A stretch of DNA of 64,000 nucleotides. It comes from Apilactobacillus waqarii. Lineage in GTDB: Bacteria > Bacillota > Bacilli > Lactobacillales > Lactobacillaceae. The translations under genes and the position numbers were made by a program. The stretch is from positions 124,001 to 188,000 of the forward strand of contig NZ_JAHQYH010000001.1 of assembly GCF_019061205.1 (NCBI RefSeq), given 5' to 3'. This document shows, one piece after another, positions 47,227-56,458 of this stretch. The notes under the pieces were generated by a model that did not search any database, had not been told where the DNA came from, and saw only the letters and a program-made list of their open reading frames with translations. Each line of letters begins with the position of its first letter. The stretch's first letter is position 1.

Positions 47227-47248
47227 TTTGTATAATTTCCTCCGAGTT

Positions 47249-48178
47249 TTAGTTAAAAGGTTGAATCCAGGTATCTAAGGCACCGGCTTTTAGTAGCGCA
47301 TTTTCAATGCTTTGGGCTTCATGAATGTTTCTTGCTAAAGCAATGATACATCCCCCAAGTCCGCTACCCGTTAGCTTGGTACCTAATGAACCATTTCGAT
47401 TAGCGATTTCAACTAGTTCATCAATCTTATCGTTACTTACTTTTAATTTTTTTAATTCTTTTTGATTTTCAGTCATTAATTTACCAAGTTCAATTGGATT
47501 ATCGTTTTCGATATCGAACTTAGCACGAGTGACCAGTTCACCAATATGTTTAATTGATTTCATGGTGTCTTCTTTATTGTTATTTAGTTGTTGTTTAACA
47601 TAGTTAATTGCGATGTCGGTTCTTCCTTTGATACCAGAATCGGCAATTACTAGTACAGCATTTAAGTTGAAGTTAATTTCGTTTAACGTTTCATTTCGGA
47701 TAAACCATACTGGATTATCTGATCCAGCGGTTGCTGTATCCAAACCAGAAGGGTTACCGTGTGTGATTGTTTCTTCAACATTACTTAAATCAAGCAATAA
47801 ATCTTTATCAAAACTAACATTAAAGTAGTGAAATAATGCTTTGACGATGGCAACTGATGTTGCAGCTGAAGAGCCCATTCCACGTTCAGATGGAATTGAA
47901 CTATCAATAATCATCTCAAAAGAGGCATCCTCTTTGTGCAGTTTAGCAAGGGTGCTATCAATTAAGTTTTTAATTCCTAATAGGTCATTTGGGACATTAT
48001 TTAAGTTACCAATGAAGTACTTACTATTGATGTAAATACCATTTTGTTTTTCCATTATTCTAACGTTTAAGTCAATTTTTGGAACGGGTAGTGCAATGGC
48101 CGGTTGACCATATACAACACTGTGCTCGCCCATAAGTATTATTTTGGCATGACTATGTCCAATTGCTTGATTTGTCAA
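47249..48178 (-). CDS. mvaK1: Mevalonate kinase
   Basis: First kinase of the lower mevalonate pathway. It has GHSHAKIILMGEHSVVYGQPA, the ATP loop SERGMGSSAATSVAIVKALF and the C-terminal GTKLTGSGLGGCIIALA. Length 309 is normal. The start is a TTG at 48178 with only a weak upstream purine run (AAAGTGAG). It is first in the operon; the upper-pathway genes (mvaA, mvaS) are not in this window. Confidence 0.95.
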   Translation of the reverse strand: MTNQAIGHSHAKIILMGEHSVVYGQPAIALPVPKIDLNVRIMEKQNGIYINSKYFIGNLNNVPNDLLGIKNLIDSTLAKLHKEDASFEMIIDSSIPSERGMGSSAATSVAIVKALFHYFNVSFDKDLLLDLSNVEETITHGNPSGLDTATAGSDNPVWFIRNETLNEINFNLNAVLVIADSGIKGRTDIAINYVKQQLNNNKEDTMKSIKHIGELVTRAKFDIENDNPIELGKLMTENQKELKKLKVSNDKIDELVEIANRNGSLGTKLTGSGLGGCIIALARNIHEAQSIENALLKAGALDTWIQPFN

Positions 48179-48337
48179 TGTTATCGCTCACTTTCTCTTA
48201 ATGTTAATATTATCATAAAATCATCATAATAAAAATAACTTAAATATTTATATTTGTGTCCTGAAATAATAGATAAACACCTAATAAATGTAGTATTATT
48301 AAGTTAAGTATTTTTTGAAAGATTGGTGAACGAAATC

Positions 48338-51046
48338 ATGAGTAATACCATTTTTTCAGTGGTGGACATTGAGACTACTGGTAGTAGTCAGTCCAACTAT
48401 ACTAATCGAATCATCCAATTTAGTTGTACTTTTGTACAAAACAACAAGATTATTGGATCATTTAATTCATTTATTAATCCTGAAATTAGTATTCCAACTG
48501 AAATTACAAAATTAACTGGAATATCAAACCAAACAGTCGTTAATGCACCAACATTTGCCGAAGTAGCAGATAAGATTTATCAGTTACTGGATAAGACAAT
48601 TTTTGTTGCGCATAACGTCAATTTTGATTTCCCATTTTTAAATTTTGAATTTAAAAGGGTGAATCATAAAGAACTAACTAACAAAGCAATTGATACTGTT
48701 ACATTAAGTCAATTGCTATTACCAACTGAACCAAGTTACAAACTTACAGATTTAAGTAAAAGCCTAAATATTGTTCATGATCATCCACATTCATCAAGCA
48801 GTGACGCATTAGCAACTGCTAAAATCTTAATTATCCTGTTACATCAATTGGATAATTTACCAAAGAAGACCGTTAAACAGATTTTAGATATTAATCCATC
48901 CCTTCCGATGGATACTTTAATCATGTTTACAAGTGCTTATCATTTAAAACACAAAGATGATAACCCTAAGATTATGAATATTAAGAATCTAAAGGTTAGA
49001 AAAATTAAATATCATACTGATAGTGACTTTGTTGAAATGAAGTACCCCAATAATAAACGTAAGAAGTCAAAGATGTTTAAGGGAGTTACTCAGTTTAATA
49101 ATACTGAAAATAAACTGATGAATTCAATTTATGGTAATTATCATTCAGCATCAGACAGCAATAATTTATTGATTGAGGAAAATAGGGAGTTTAACTATGA
49201 TTTTAGTTATTTATTCCCACTTAGTTATTTACTTAAGAAGAATCAAAAAATTGTTATCGCTGGCGATGAAGATTTTAACTCTGAATCAGCATTGGTCAAC
49301 CAAGTGAAGAATATCAATAAAATCACTTCTGACCGTCTTAGATGTTTAATTGTTCGACCAGTAACTGATTATATCGATTTGGATAAGTTTTCAGATAGTC
49401 TAAACGTCGTTAGTAACTCTAAGAATACTGAGTTTCTAAAGTGTAAGATTTTGGTCTGGTTAACATTCACAAAAACCGGTGATATTAACGAATTAAAACT
49501 GGATAAGGATAATAACCAAAACTACTTCTTAAACGTCGTTAGTGATGAACAAAATAGAGGATACTACATTAAGAAGTTAGCTCATGATTACCAAAGCGCT
49601 AACGTTATCTTGGTATCTCATGACTATTTATTACAAAATGTCCAAAAGTTACATCAAAACGACCCATACTTAGTGATTAAAGATTCTAGGAGGCTAAGTG
49701 ATAATGCACTTGATAACTACCGAATCCAATTCAAGCTAAGTGAAAACAAGATAATTTGTAATCATATTACTAACTTGATGTATCAAACTCATAACAGAAA
49801 CGTGTTTGATATCTTTACTAATGCTAAAAAGTTAGCTGGCATGGCTAAGAAGATTGAAAACCTATTAGCTAAGAACACTGATCAGTTCGAAATAATTAAG
49901 GATGACTTCCTTAATGCTTTTTATTCCAAGAGCAAGCTTAATAGAACTGTTGATGGATACATTGTTAAACCAGATGTTGATAGATTTAAGACATTTGTCT
50001 TGAACAAGAAATCATTATTTAACTCAATCTCTAGAAACCAACAAACCATTTTGGACATTGTTGATGACATGAAGAGATCAATTAATCATTTTAATGGTCA
50101 CGACAAAGCCATCTTATATGCGTTCTTCGATAAGTTAGAAGAATATTGTTCATTTATCGAGAATAACTTAGTCCGTTTGTTTAAACTAAACAAATTAGAT
50201 AAACAACTAGTATTCGCTTTTAACGTTAATGAAGATAAGGATGTTGAAAATGGATTATTGTATGGTGGATTAGTCAGAAATGAAAACATTTTGCCAAATG
50301 AACTATACCAATACTTTAAGGGGATTATTTTCTTAGATAGTGCCATCTATTCGTCAAAACGTTCTCAATACTTCTACGACAAATTGGAATTAAAACGTCA
50401 AAATACACGAATGATTAAGTTCGAAGATGAAAATGATTTAAACGGACAGGTTAATTTGATCCTGGATGAAGCCTTACAAATCCCGATGCCACTTGAAAAA
50501 GTGATGAAGTATAATAAGGGCAATTCATTTATTCTTACACGTTCAAAACAACGAGTAAAAGAAATTGCTAAGTCCTTGTATGAATCTGACGTAAACGAAC
50601 ACAACGTAATTTTAAGTCAGGATTTCAGCGGAAACGATGATAAGATTGTTAAGAAGATTATTGTTGATTCACAGAACATAATTGTTGGAAATAATAATTT
50701 GTTAAAATCATTACGCAACAAGAATAAACCAATCAATACACTAATCATTGATTCAATGGCTATCGATTCTTTTGATGATATCTACTTACAAGCTCAATAT
50801 GATTTAATTAACAGTGAGCATGGTAATCCAAATGACGGATTGTCCATCCCTTTAAGCATCCTAAATATTAAAGATGCGATTAAAGATGTGATAGAATTAT
50901 CTGGTTCAAAGGGATTAATTTATCTGAGGGATAAAGAGGTCATCGAGGGGCCATATGGTAGTAACCTAATTGACTTAATTCCAAGTCATATCAAGCCACA
51001 GTTACTTGATAAAAGAAAGATTATCGAAAAACTAAAAAAGGTGTAA
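48338..51046 (+). CDS. dinG: DinG-like exonuclease/helicase with degenerate helicase motifs
   Basis: The N-terminal DEDDh exonuclease domain (residues about 1-170) looks intact: VVDIETTG, VAHNVNFDFPFLNF, and HPHSSSSDALATAKIL. The remaining 730 residues correspond to the XPD/DinG helicase, but motif I reads EENREFNYDFS (about 280-291) instead of GxGKT/S, motif II reads KDSRRL (449-452) instead of DEAH, and the C-terminal QxxGR motif is replaced by KDAIKDV (about 845). No Fe-S cysteine cluster is present. ATG 48338 is 7 bases after GGTGA. The frame is intact over 902 residues, so the protein is probably made and acts as a nuclease. Gene order dinG-ypmB-dnaD supports the identity. Confidence 0.85.
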   Translation: MSNTIFSVVDIETTGSSQSNYTNRIIQFSCTFVQNNKIIGSFNSFINPEISIPTEITKLTGISNQTVVNAPTFAEVADKIYQLLDKTIFVAHNVNFDFPFLNFEFKRVNHKELTNKAIDTVTLSQLLLPTEPSYKLTDLSKSLNIVHDHPHSSSSDALATAKILIILLHQLDNLPKKTVKQILDINPSLPMDTLIMFTSAYHLKHKDDNPKIMNIKNLKVRKIKYHTDSDFVEMKYPNNKRKKSKMFKGVTQFNNTENKLMNSIYGNYHSASDSNNLLIEENREFNYDFSYLFPLSYLLKKNQKIVIAGDEDFNSESALVNQVKNINKITSDRLRCLIVRPVTDYIDLDKFSDSLNVVSNSKNTEFLKCKILVWLTFTKTGDINELKLDKDNNQNYFLNVVSDEQNRGYYIKKLAHDYQSANVILVSHDYLLQNVQKLHQNDPYLVIKDSRRLSDNALDNYRIQFKLSENKIICNHITNLMYQTHNRNVFDIFTNAKKLAGMAKKIENLLAKNTDQFEIIKDDFLNAFYSKSKLNRTVDGYIVKPDVDRFKTFVLNKKSLFNSISRNQQTILDIVDDMKRSINHFNGHDKAILYAFFDKLEEYCSFIENNLVRLFKLNKLDKQLVFAFNVNEDKDVENGLLYGGLVRNENILPNELYQYFKGIIFLDSAIYSSKRSQYFYDKLELKRQNTRMIKFEDENDLNGQVNLILDEALQIPMPLEKVMKYNKGNSFILTRSKQRVKEIAKSLYESDVNEHNVILSQDFSGNDDKIVKKIIVDSQNIIVGNNNLLKSLRNKNKPINTLIIDSMAIDSFDDIYLQAQYDLINSEHGNPNDGLSIPLSILNIKDAIKDVIELSGSKGLIYLRDKEVIEGPYGSNLIDLIPSHIKPQLLDKRKIIEKLKKV

Positions 51047-51058
51047 GGGAGTCAGAAG

Positions 51059-51562
51059 ATGAATGTTTCATTTTTAAAGAAGATTAACTATTTCAGAATC
51101 TTTAAATGGCTAATCGGAATCATTATCGTTTTAATTTTAATAATCATGGGTCTGTTCCTATGGGCTAGACAACCACTTTCATCTGCTAAGCACCAAGCTA
51201 CTACATTGGCAGAAAAGAAAGTGGGTATTAAATCAGTTGATCATTTCTACATGTCTGATTTAAATAGAACTTATTACACTATTGAAGGTCCTAATAAAGA
51301 CAACCAAAAACAATACGTAATAATTGAAAAGAAGACAGGTAGCATTAACGTTGTCAACGTTAAAGACGGAATTTCAGCAAATGAAGCTAAAAGTGTTGCT
51401 AACCAAAAGCAAAGAATTGCGAAGTTGATTAGTGTTGCTCCAACAATCTTTAACGAAAAACCTGCCTGGGCAGTCAGTTACTTTAATTCTAAAAATGAAT
51501 TAAACTATGCTGTCATTGACTTCAAGTCAGGTAAAGTACTTAGATTTATTGCTAACGTATAG
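51059..51562 (+). CDS. ypmB: YpmB-like membrane-anchored protein (DUF5590)
   Basis: 167 residues with one N-terminal transmembrane helix (about 17-40, LIGIIIVLILIIMGLFLWA) and an extracellular PepSY-like region (KTGSINVVNV, AVIDFKSGKVLRF). Function unknown; the position after dinG is conserved in Firmicutes. In B. subtilis aspB and asnS follow; here dnaD comes next. Confidence 0.85.
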   Translation: MNVSFLKKINYFRIFKWLIGIIIVLILIIMGLFLWARQPLSSAKHQATTLAEKKVGIKSVDHFYMSDLNRTYYTIEGPNKDNQKQYVIIEKKTGSINVVNVKDGISANEAKSVANQKQRIAKLISVAPTIFNEKPAWAVSYFNSKNELNYAVIDFKSGKVLRFIANV

Positions 51563-51580
51563 ATAAAGGGGTATGTTTTA

Positions 51581-52315
51581 ATGGATAAATTTGCAAAGAC
51601 GATACTTCAATCAGGTCAAACTACCATTTCTAATTATCTATTAAAGAATTATCCTAAATTAGGAATGACTAGTGACCAACTGGTGATTTATCTTCAAATT
51701 AAAAGAAATATCGATATAGGTAATTATTTCCCTGATATCAACGAAATCACAAACGCAACTGGTTTTTCAAATGCAAAGGCTTACCAAGTTTTGCATGAAC
51801 TGGTAGAGAAAAAACTAATGAGAATTAAGACGCTATCAAATGCAAAGGGACAAGCCTTTGATGTATATGATTTCTCTTTAATGTACGAAAAATTATCAGA
51901 ATTAAATCAAGAAACTTCAGAAGATGAAAACACAAATGAAGTTTCTGAAGGCAACATGGCTTCCAATGAGATTACAGAATCTGATCGTAAAAAGGTATTT
52001 AATTCCATCGAATCAGAATTTGGTCGACCATTATCACCAATCGAAATTGAAACAATCAATCAATGGATTAATGATGATGAATACGATCCACAAATGATTA
52101 AGTTGGCACTTAGAGAATCTGTTTTAAATCAAGTATACAGTTTGAAATATATGGATAGAATTTTAGTCAACTGGGAAAAAGCCAATATCAAGACGCCAGC
52201 TGATGTTGAACGTAATCGTCGCAACCATGAACAAAAGTTTAACAAGAGCGCTAAATTTAGCGATAAGGGAACACAAAATAAACCAGATATTCCTTTATTT
52301 AAAATTGATAAATAA
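51581..52315 (+). CDS. dnaD: DnaD, replication initiation protein
   Basis: Primosomal protein that helps load the DnaC helicase at origin and restart sites. An N-terminal winged-helix domain (about 1-105) is followed by an acidic linker and a DnaD-like C-terminal domain (about 138-215) ending in the YxxxILxxW-type motif (KYMDRILVNWEKANI). Length 244 is usual. The nth gene, normally next, is missing. Confidence 0.93.
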   Translation: MDKFAKTILQSGQTTISNYLLKNYPKLGMTSDQLVIYLQIKRNIDIGNYFPDINEITNATGFSNAKAYQVLHELVEKKLMRIKTLSNAKGQAFDVYDFSLMYEKLSELNQETSEDENTNEVSEGNMASNEITESDRKKVFNSIESEFGRPLSPIEIETINQWINDDEYDPQMIKLALRESVLNQVYSLKYMDRILVNWEKANIKTPADVERNRRNHEQKFNKSAKFSDKGTQNKPDIPLFKIDK

Positions 52316-52325
52316 GAATGCAAAT

Positions 52326-52361
52326 AAAAAAAGCACCTAGAATTTTTCTAGGTGCTTTTTT
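52326..52361. terminator. Bidirectional terminator between dnaD and pbp1A
   Basis: AAAAAAAGCACCTAGAA / TTCTAGGTGCTTTTTT, a long stem between convergent genes. Confidence 0.93.
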
Positions 52362-52373
52362 CGTAGCTATAAA

Positions 52374-52515
52374 TTAATGGTTGTTGTTATTGCCATTGTT
52401 GTTATTTTGTTGATTATTGTTATTGGCATTATTTGTGTTGTTACCATTATTGTTGTTCTGGTTTTGGTTATTTTGTTGATTTTTGTTTGACTCATTATTG
52501 TTGTTACCGTTTGAA
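52374..52515 (-). repeat. Asn/Gln-codon low-complexity tract at the pbp1A 3' end
   Basis: About 45 codons at the C-terminus are almost all Asn, Gln or Gly (runs such as QNNQNQNNNNGNN). The DNA is built of short repeats of GTT/ATT-type triplets on the plus strand, which could expand or contract by slippage without a frameshift. Confidence 0.8.
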
Positions 52516-54692
52516 CCAGAACTCTTCTTAGCTTCGTTTTTATCTTTTTGGGAATCCTTGTCGTCATCATCATCTGATGATTTGTTTGACTTAGTATCCT
52601 TGGTTTGTTTCTTTGTACTATCTAGTACTGATGAAAGCGATCCACCAGCATAACCGGTTGTCTTATCACCTTGAATAGATGAGTAACCGTCTTTGTAGTA
52701 CTCAGTTTGCCCACCAGACTTAACAGCAGTTACATTGCTTGGTTTTACCCAATCGCTATTAGTTTGGTTTTGAGAAATGTATTGCATTTCGTACTTGTAA
52801 ATTCTTTGAGCGATATCAGTTTGAGCGGCCGTTAGATAATTACCCGTTTGATAAGGGTGATCATATCCGGTCCAAACAGATAGGGCGTAGTTTTGAGTGT
52901 AACCAGTGAACCATGAATCCATTGCTGCATATGCAGGTAGGTAACCGTTGTAAGTGTTGTCAGGGTATTGAGTAGTACCGGTCTTACCAGCTTGGTATAA
53001 ACCAGGAATGTAAGCGGCAGTACCAGAACCATTTGATTGGTTCATAACACCCTTTAGCATTGATGTCATCATGAATGCAGTAGCAGGACTCATTACTTGA
53101 GAACCTTCAGAACTGAAGTCATGTGATTCATTATCAGGAGTAACAACCTTACTAATTAAGTATGGTTTGTGATATACACCATTGTTAGCGAATGCTGAGT
53201 ATGCGGCAGCTTCTTGTTCAGTTGAGATGTATAAACCAATACCATTTTGTAATGATAGTGGATCACTGAATGACATACCTAATGAACTTAAGAAGTCAGT
53301 TGCCTTACTTACACCAACATTTTCAAGAGTTCTGATGGCCGGAATATTTCTAGATTCAACCAATGCCTTGTGCATTGAAATTGTACCTTCATATCTACCA
53401 TCAAAATCTTTTAGAGTTGTGCTTGTTCCAGCATAAGTGTAAGGAGTATCGTGAACTAATTGATAAGTAGGGTAGTTTAGATATTCAATTGCTGGACCGT
53501 AATCCATTAATGGCTTGGCAGTAGAACCACTTGATCTATCAGTTTGTACGGCTCTATTTAAACCTAATTGAATATCAGTTTTTCTATTTCCAATCATAGC
53601 GTTAACAGCACCAGTCTTTGGATTTACTAATGTTGCACCAACTTGCATGGTGTTGTTAGGGAATCCAACGGATGCATCGTTGTTAGCTAAATCATAAAGT
53701 TTCTTTTGAGCAGATAAATCTAAGTTAGTGTAAACCTTTAGACCAGATTGAGTGTTGTAACCCTTGGCTTTAAGTTCTTGAATAACTTGTTTTAGATATG
53801 AATCAATGTATTTTTCTTTAACAGATTCGAATGAACTGCTCTTAGGATTCTTAACCAAACCAGACTTGATACTTGTCTTTTTAGCATCTGCTGCTTGCTT
53901 TTGGGTAATAGCACCATATGATGCCATTGCGTTCAATACTTCGTTTCTTCTTTCCTTTGCATATTGAGGATATACATAAGGATTGTAGTAACTTGGTGAT
54001 TGAGGCATACCAGCTAATAAAGCAGTTTGTGCTATAGATAGTTTGCTTAATGATTTACCGAAGTAGTATTCAGAAGCAGTTTCCATACCGTATACATTGT
54101 TACCCATGTATACTTTATTAATGTAGAATTCTAGAATTTGTTGCTTTGAATATGTGCGTTCGATCTTAAGTGCTAACCATGCTTCTTGAGCCTTTCTCTT
54201 GAAAGTTCTATCAGAAGCAGCAGTAGAGAACACAGACAACTTAACTAATTGTTGAGTTAGTGTAGAACCACCTTGAAGATTTAAAGAACCAGAAGTTATG
54301 TTTGATAATGAAGCTCCCATAATTCTGATTGGGTCAACACCATGATGCTTGTAGAAACGACGATCTTCGATTGAGACAATCGCATTCTTTAGTTGGCTAG
54401 GAATCTTGTCGGACTTGATATAGTCCCGATCTTGAACCCCTAATCGTGAAATAACATGGCCAGAATTGTCATAAATCTTGGTTGAGTTATCACTTGATAG
54501 TGATTGATAACTAATTTCAGGTGCGCTAGAAGCATAAATCATGAAGACGATACTTCCTAGTACGATTAGCAATGAAATAAAGCCTAATCCACCTACAATG
54601 ACCTTTTTAATCCATGTAGCGTGTTTAGACGATTTATGTTGCTTTTGGTTTCTTTGGACACGGCTGCCCAAGTTAGGATTGTTTTGAGACAT
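52374..54692 (-). CDS. pbp1A: Class A penicillin-binding protein 1A
   Basis: Bifunctional peptidoglycan synthase. A cytoplasmic basic tail and one transmembrane helix (about 30-52) precede a GT51 glycosyltransferase domain (EDRRFYKHHGVDPIRI, GGSTLTQQLVKL, KRKAQEAWLALKIERTYSK) and a transpeptidase domain with SSGSTAKP, SRN and KTGTT motifs. The last about 100 residues are low-complexity, first Lys/Asp/Ser then Asn/Gln. Length 772. It follows recU by 19 bases, the usual pairing. Confidence 0.95.
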   Translation of the reverse strand: MSQNNPNLGSRVQRNQKQHKSSKHATWIKKVIVGGLGFISLLIVLGSIVFMIYASSAPEISYQSLSSDNSTKIYDNSGHVISRLGVQDRDYIKSDKIPSQLKNAIVSIEDRRFYKHHGVDPIRIMGASLSNITSGSLNLQGGSTLTQQLVKLSVFSTAASDRTFKRKAQEAWLALKIERTYSKQQILEFYINKVYMGNNVYGMETASEYYFGKSLSKLSIAQTALLAGMPQSPSYYNPYVYPQYAKERRNEVLNAMASYGAITQKQAADAKKTSIKSGLVKNPKSSSFESVKEKYIDSYLKQVIQELKAKGYNTQSGLKVYTNLDLSAQKKLYDLANNDASVGFPNNTMQVGATLVNPKTGAVNAMIGNRKTDIQLGLNRAVQTDRSSGSTAKPLMDYGPAIEYLNYPTYQLVHDTPYTYAGTSTTLKDFDGRYEGTISMHKALVESRNIPAIRTLENVGVSKATDFLSSLGMSFSDPLSLQNGIGLYISTEQEAAAYSAFANNGVYHKPYLISKVVTPDNESHDFSSEGSQVMSPATAFMMTSMLKGVMNQSNGSGTAAYIPGLYQAGKTGTTQYPDNTYNGYLPAYAAMDSWFTGYTQNYALSVWTGYDHPYQTGNYLTAAQTDIAQRIYKYEMQYISQNQTNSDWVKPSNVTAVKSGGQTEYYKDGYSSIQGDKTTGYAGGSLSSVLDSTKKQTKDTKSNKSSDDDDDKDSQKDKNEAKKSSGSNGNNNNESNKNQQNNQNQNNNNGNNTNNANNNNQQNNNNGNNNNH

Positions 54693-54711
54693 TACTATTC
54701 TCCTTTACGGT

Positions 54712-55323
54712 CTATATTAATTCATCCACGGCATCCAAATAAGGTATCGTGGGATTTAATGAATAATTAATTTTATAACCAAGTTCCTCAATTATATCCT
54801 TTTTTATGGATTTTTTTCCACCATTATTTTGTTTATCCCAGAAATAAAAGAGGTCGGAAGCCTTGAATAAATAAACTTCATCTAACACTACAAATTTGAT
54901 AATTGCGAAACAAATTCCGCCATTATCAACGCATTTTCTCATATGTTCTACCTGATGTTCATGGAAGTTAGATAGTGGAAACGATGTTTTATTTTTGGTT
55001 TCCTTGGCATCGAAGTCTATGTATCTTCCTTTATATACACCATTATAATCGGTGGTAGATGCTTTACGAAAATATGCTTCCTTAATCGTAGCAGCGCTTC
55101 TTTTAGGATAATCAACTTTAACGATTTGAATAGGGGTTGGTTTTTTGTGTATTACGGCAATATCTTTACTTAAATAATACTCATTGCTTCGATTCAATTC
55201 TTCTTCAAGAGTCATTCCACGACCGCCATATAATGTTGGTTTTACGTATCTACTCTTGGGTGATGAATTCTTTTTATCCAAGCCGGTATTATAAGCCTTA
55301 CCATTTGGATAACGGATAGCCAT
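54712..55323 (-). CDS. recU: RecU, Holliday junction resolvase
   Basis: Resolves Holliday junctions in Firmicutes. The family motifs NRSNEYYLSKDIAVIHKKPTP, YIDFDAKETKNKTSFPL and FHEHQVEHM are visible, including the acidic metal site (DFDAKET). The start at 55323 gives MAIRYPNGKAYNTG and follows AAAGGTGG on the minus strand; an upstream in-frame start at 55332 is less well spaced. 203 residues. Confidence 0.94.
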   Translation of the reverse strand: MAIRYPNGKAYNTGLDKKNSSPKSRYVKPTLYGGRGMTLEEELNRSNEYYLSKDIAVIHKKPTPIQIVKVDYPKRSAATIKEAYFRKASTTDYNGVYKGRYIDFDAKETKNKTSFPLSNFHEHQVEHMRKCVDNGGICFAIIKFVVLDEVYLFKASDLFYFWDKQNNGGKKSIKKDIIEELGYKINYSLNPTIPYLDAVDELI

Positions 55324-55375
55324 GTGTACCACCTTTCAAAAAATAATAAATTATTACTGTAAGTTTATTAATGAT

Positions 55376-55384
55376 ATTATACCA
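55376..55384 (-). promoter_or_regulatory. Extended -10 promoter candidate for recU-pbp1A
   Basis: On the minus strand TGGTATAAT lies about 53 bases before the recU start. No consensus -35 is visible. Confidence 0.45.
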
Positions 55385-55424
55385 TTAGTATTGAAAAGTT
55401 AATAATAAGGTAGGGGGTGTTACT

Positions 55425-55991
55425 ATCTCAAGACTTTGGGTAACCGGATATCGAAGTTATGAACTAGGCGTGTTTAGTGATAAGGATCCAAAAGAACTAG
55501 TTATCAAAAATGTAATCGAAAATAATTTAAAACAGTCAATTGAAGATGGGGTCGATTGGATAATAACCGGTGGTCAAATGGGTGTCGAACAATGGACAGT
55601 TGAAGTAGCAGATCTGTTAAAAGAGGAATATCCAGATGAATTTCAAATTTCTATGATGCTACCATTCAAGGAGTTTGGTAACCAATGGAACGAACAAAAT
55701 CAAATGAAATTATCACAAAGTATTAATAAAGTAGACTTCTCTGCTAGTGTTTCTAATGATCCATATAAATCACCAATGCAGTTAAGAGCATATCAGGATT
55801 TTATGCTCAACCACACGGATAGAGCGCTACTAATCTATGATGTTGACAATCCTGGCAAAACACAATATGATTATGAGCAGATTAAAAGATTTTCAGAAAT
55901 ACATGACTATGATTATCATTTAATTGATTTTGACGAACTACAAGAAGCCGCGAATGAGTACCAAAATAATTTAAATAATTTTGAGGAATAA
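55425..55991 (+). CDS. ypsA: YpsA family (SLOG) protein with apparent ATC start codon
   Basis: DUF1273 protein of the SLOG superfamily; in Bacillus YpsA is linked to cell division and lies beside gpsB. The conserved N-terminus SRLWVTGYRSYELGVF is encoded upstream of the first canonical start (GTG 55470). In this frame the stop TGA is at 55392 and no ATG/GTG/TTG occurs before 55470. ATC at 55425 sits 7 bases after GGGGG (55413-55417), exactly where the start should be, and gives 188 residues, the usual length. Core motifs VDWIITGGQMGVEQW and FGNQWNEQNQ are intact. Confidence 0.82.
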   Translation: MSRLWVTGYRSYELGVFSDKDPKELVIKNVIENNLKQSIEDGVDWIITGGQMGVEQWTVEVADLLKEEYPDEFQISMMLPFKEFGNQWNEQNQMKLSQSINKVDFSASVSNDPYKSPMQLRAYQDFMLNHTDRALLIYDVDNPGKTQYDYEQIKRFSEIHDYDYHLIDFDELQEAANEYQNNLNNFEE

Positions 55992-55992
55992 A

Positions 55993-56020
55993 TTGAAAAT
56001 GTTTAAATTTCTGGTACAAT
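55993..56020 (+). promoter_or_regulatory. Predicted promoter for gpsB
   Basis: TTGAAA at 55993-55998 and TACAAT at 56015-56020, spacer 16, with a TGG extended -10. Confidence 0.65.
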
Positions 56021-56060
56021 AATACTTGTTCGTGATTATTTATGATATGAGGTGTGAATA

Positions 56061-56447
56061 ATGAACAATATACAATTTACCCCTAAGGACATCTTAGAAA
56101 AAACATTTTCTCAAAAGATGAGAGGGTACGATCCAAATGAAGTAGACACTTTCTTGGACGGTATTATCAAGGACTACCAAGCATTCGATAACCGAATCAA
56201 TAGTCTAGAAAACGAAAACAATCAACTAAGAATGGAAGTACAAAGATTAAAGCAATCTGCTGGTACTGTTACACCAGAACCAAGCGTTTCTCCATCTGGT
56301 TATTTCAATGATTCAAATTCAGCACCATCAAATCATGATACTTTAGGTAGAACACGTATTGAAAATGAACTTTTAAAACGTGTATCTAACCTAGAACAAC
56401 GTGTATTTGGTTCTACTGAAGGACCAAGTAGCATCGACAGATATTAA
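56061..56447 (+). CDS. gpsB: GpsB, cell-division adaptor
   Basis: DivIVA-like cytosolic adaptor that connects peptidoglycan synthases and the division machinery. The N-terminal membrane-binding domain (FTPKDILEKTFSQKMRGYDPNEVDTFLDGIIKDY) and coiled coil (about 35-70) are followed by a variable linker and a C-terminal oligomerisation helix (ELLKRVSNLEQRVFG). 128 residues. It stands between ypsA and rnpB as in related genomes. Confidence 0.95.
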   Translation: MNNIQFTPKDILEKTFSQKMRGYDPNEVDTFLDGIIKDYQAFDNRINSLENENNQLRMEVQRLKQSAGTVTPEPSVSPSGYFNDSNSAPSNHDTLGRTRIENELLKRVSNLEQRVFGSTEGPSSIDRY

Positions 56448-56458
56448 TCGTTAATAAC

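Noticed and set aside
55392-55470. A frameshift or upstream ATG in another frame as explanation for the missing ypsA start
   Set aside because: ATG at 55371 runs into a stop within a few codons and no other start in the other frames could join the ypsA frame; the ribosome site points to 55425.
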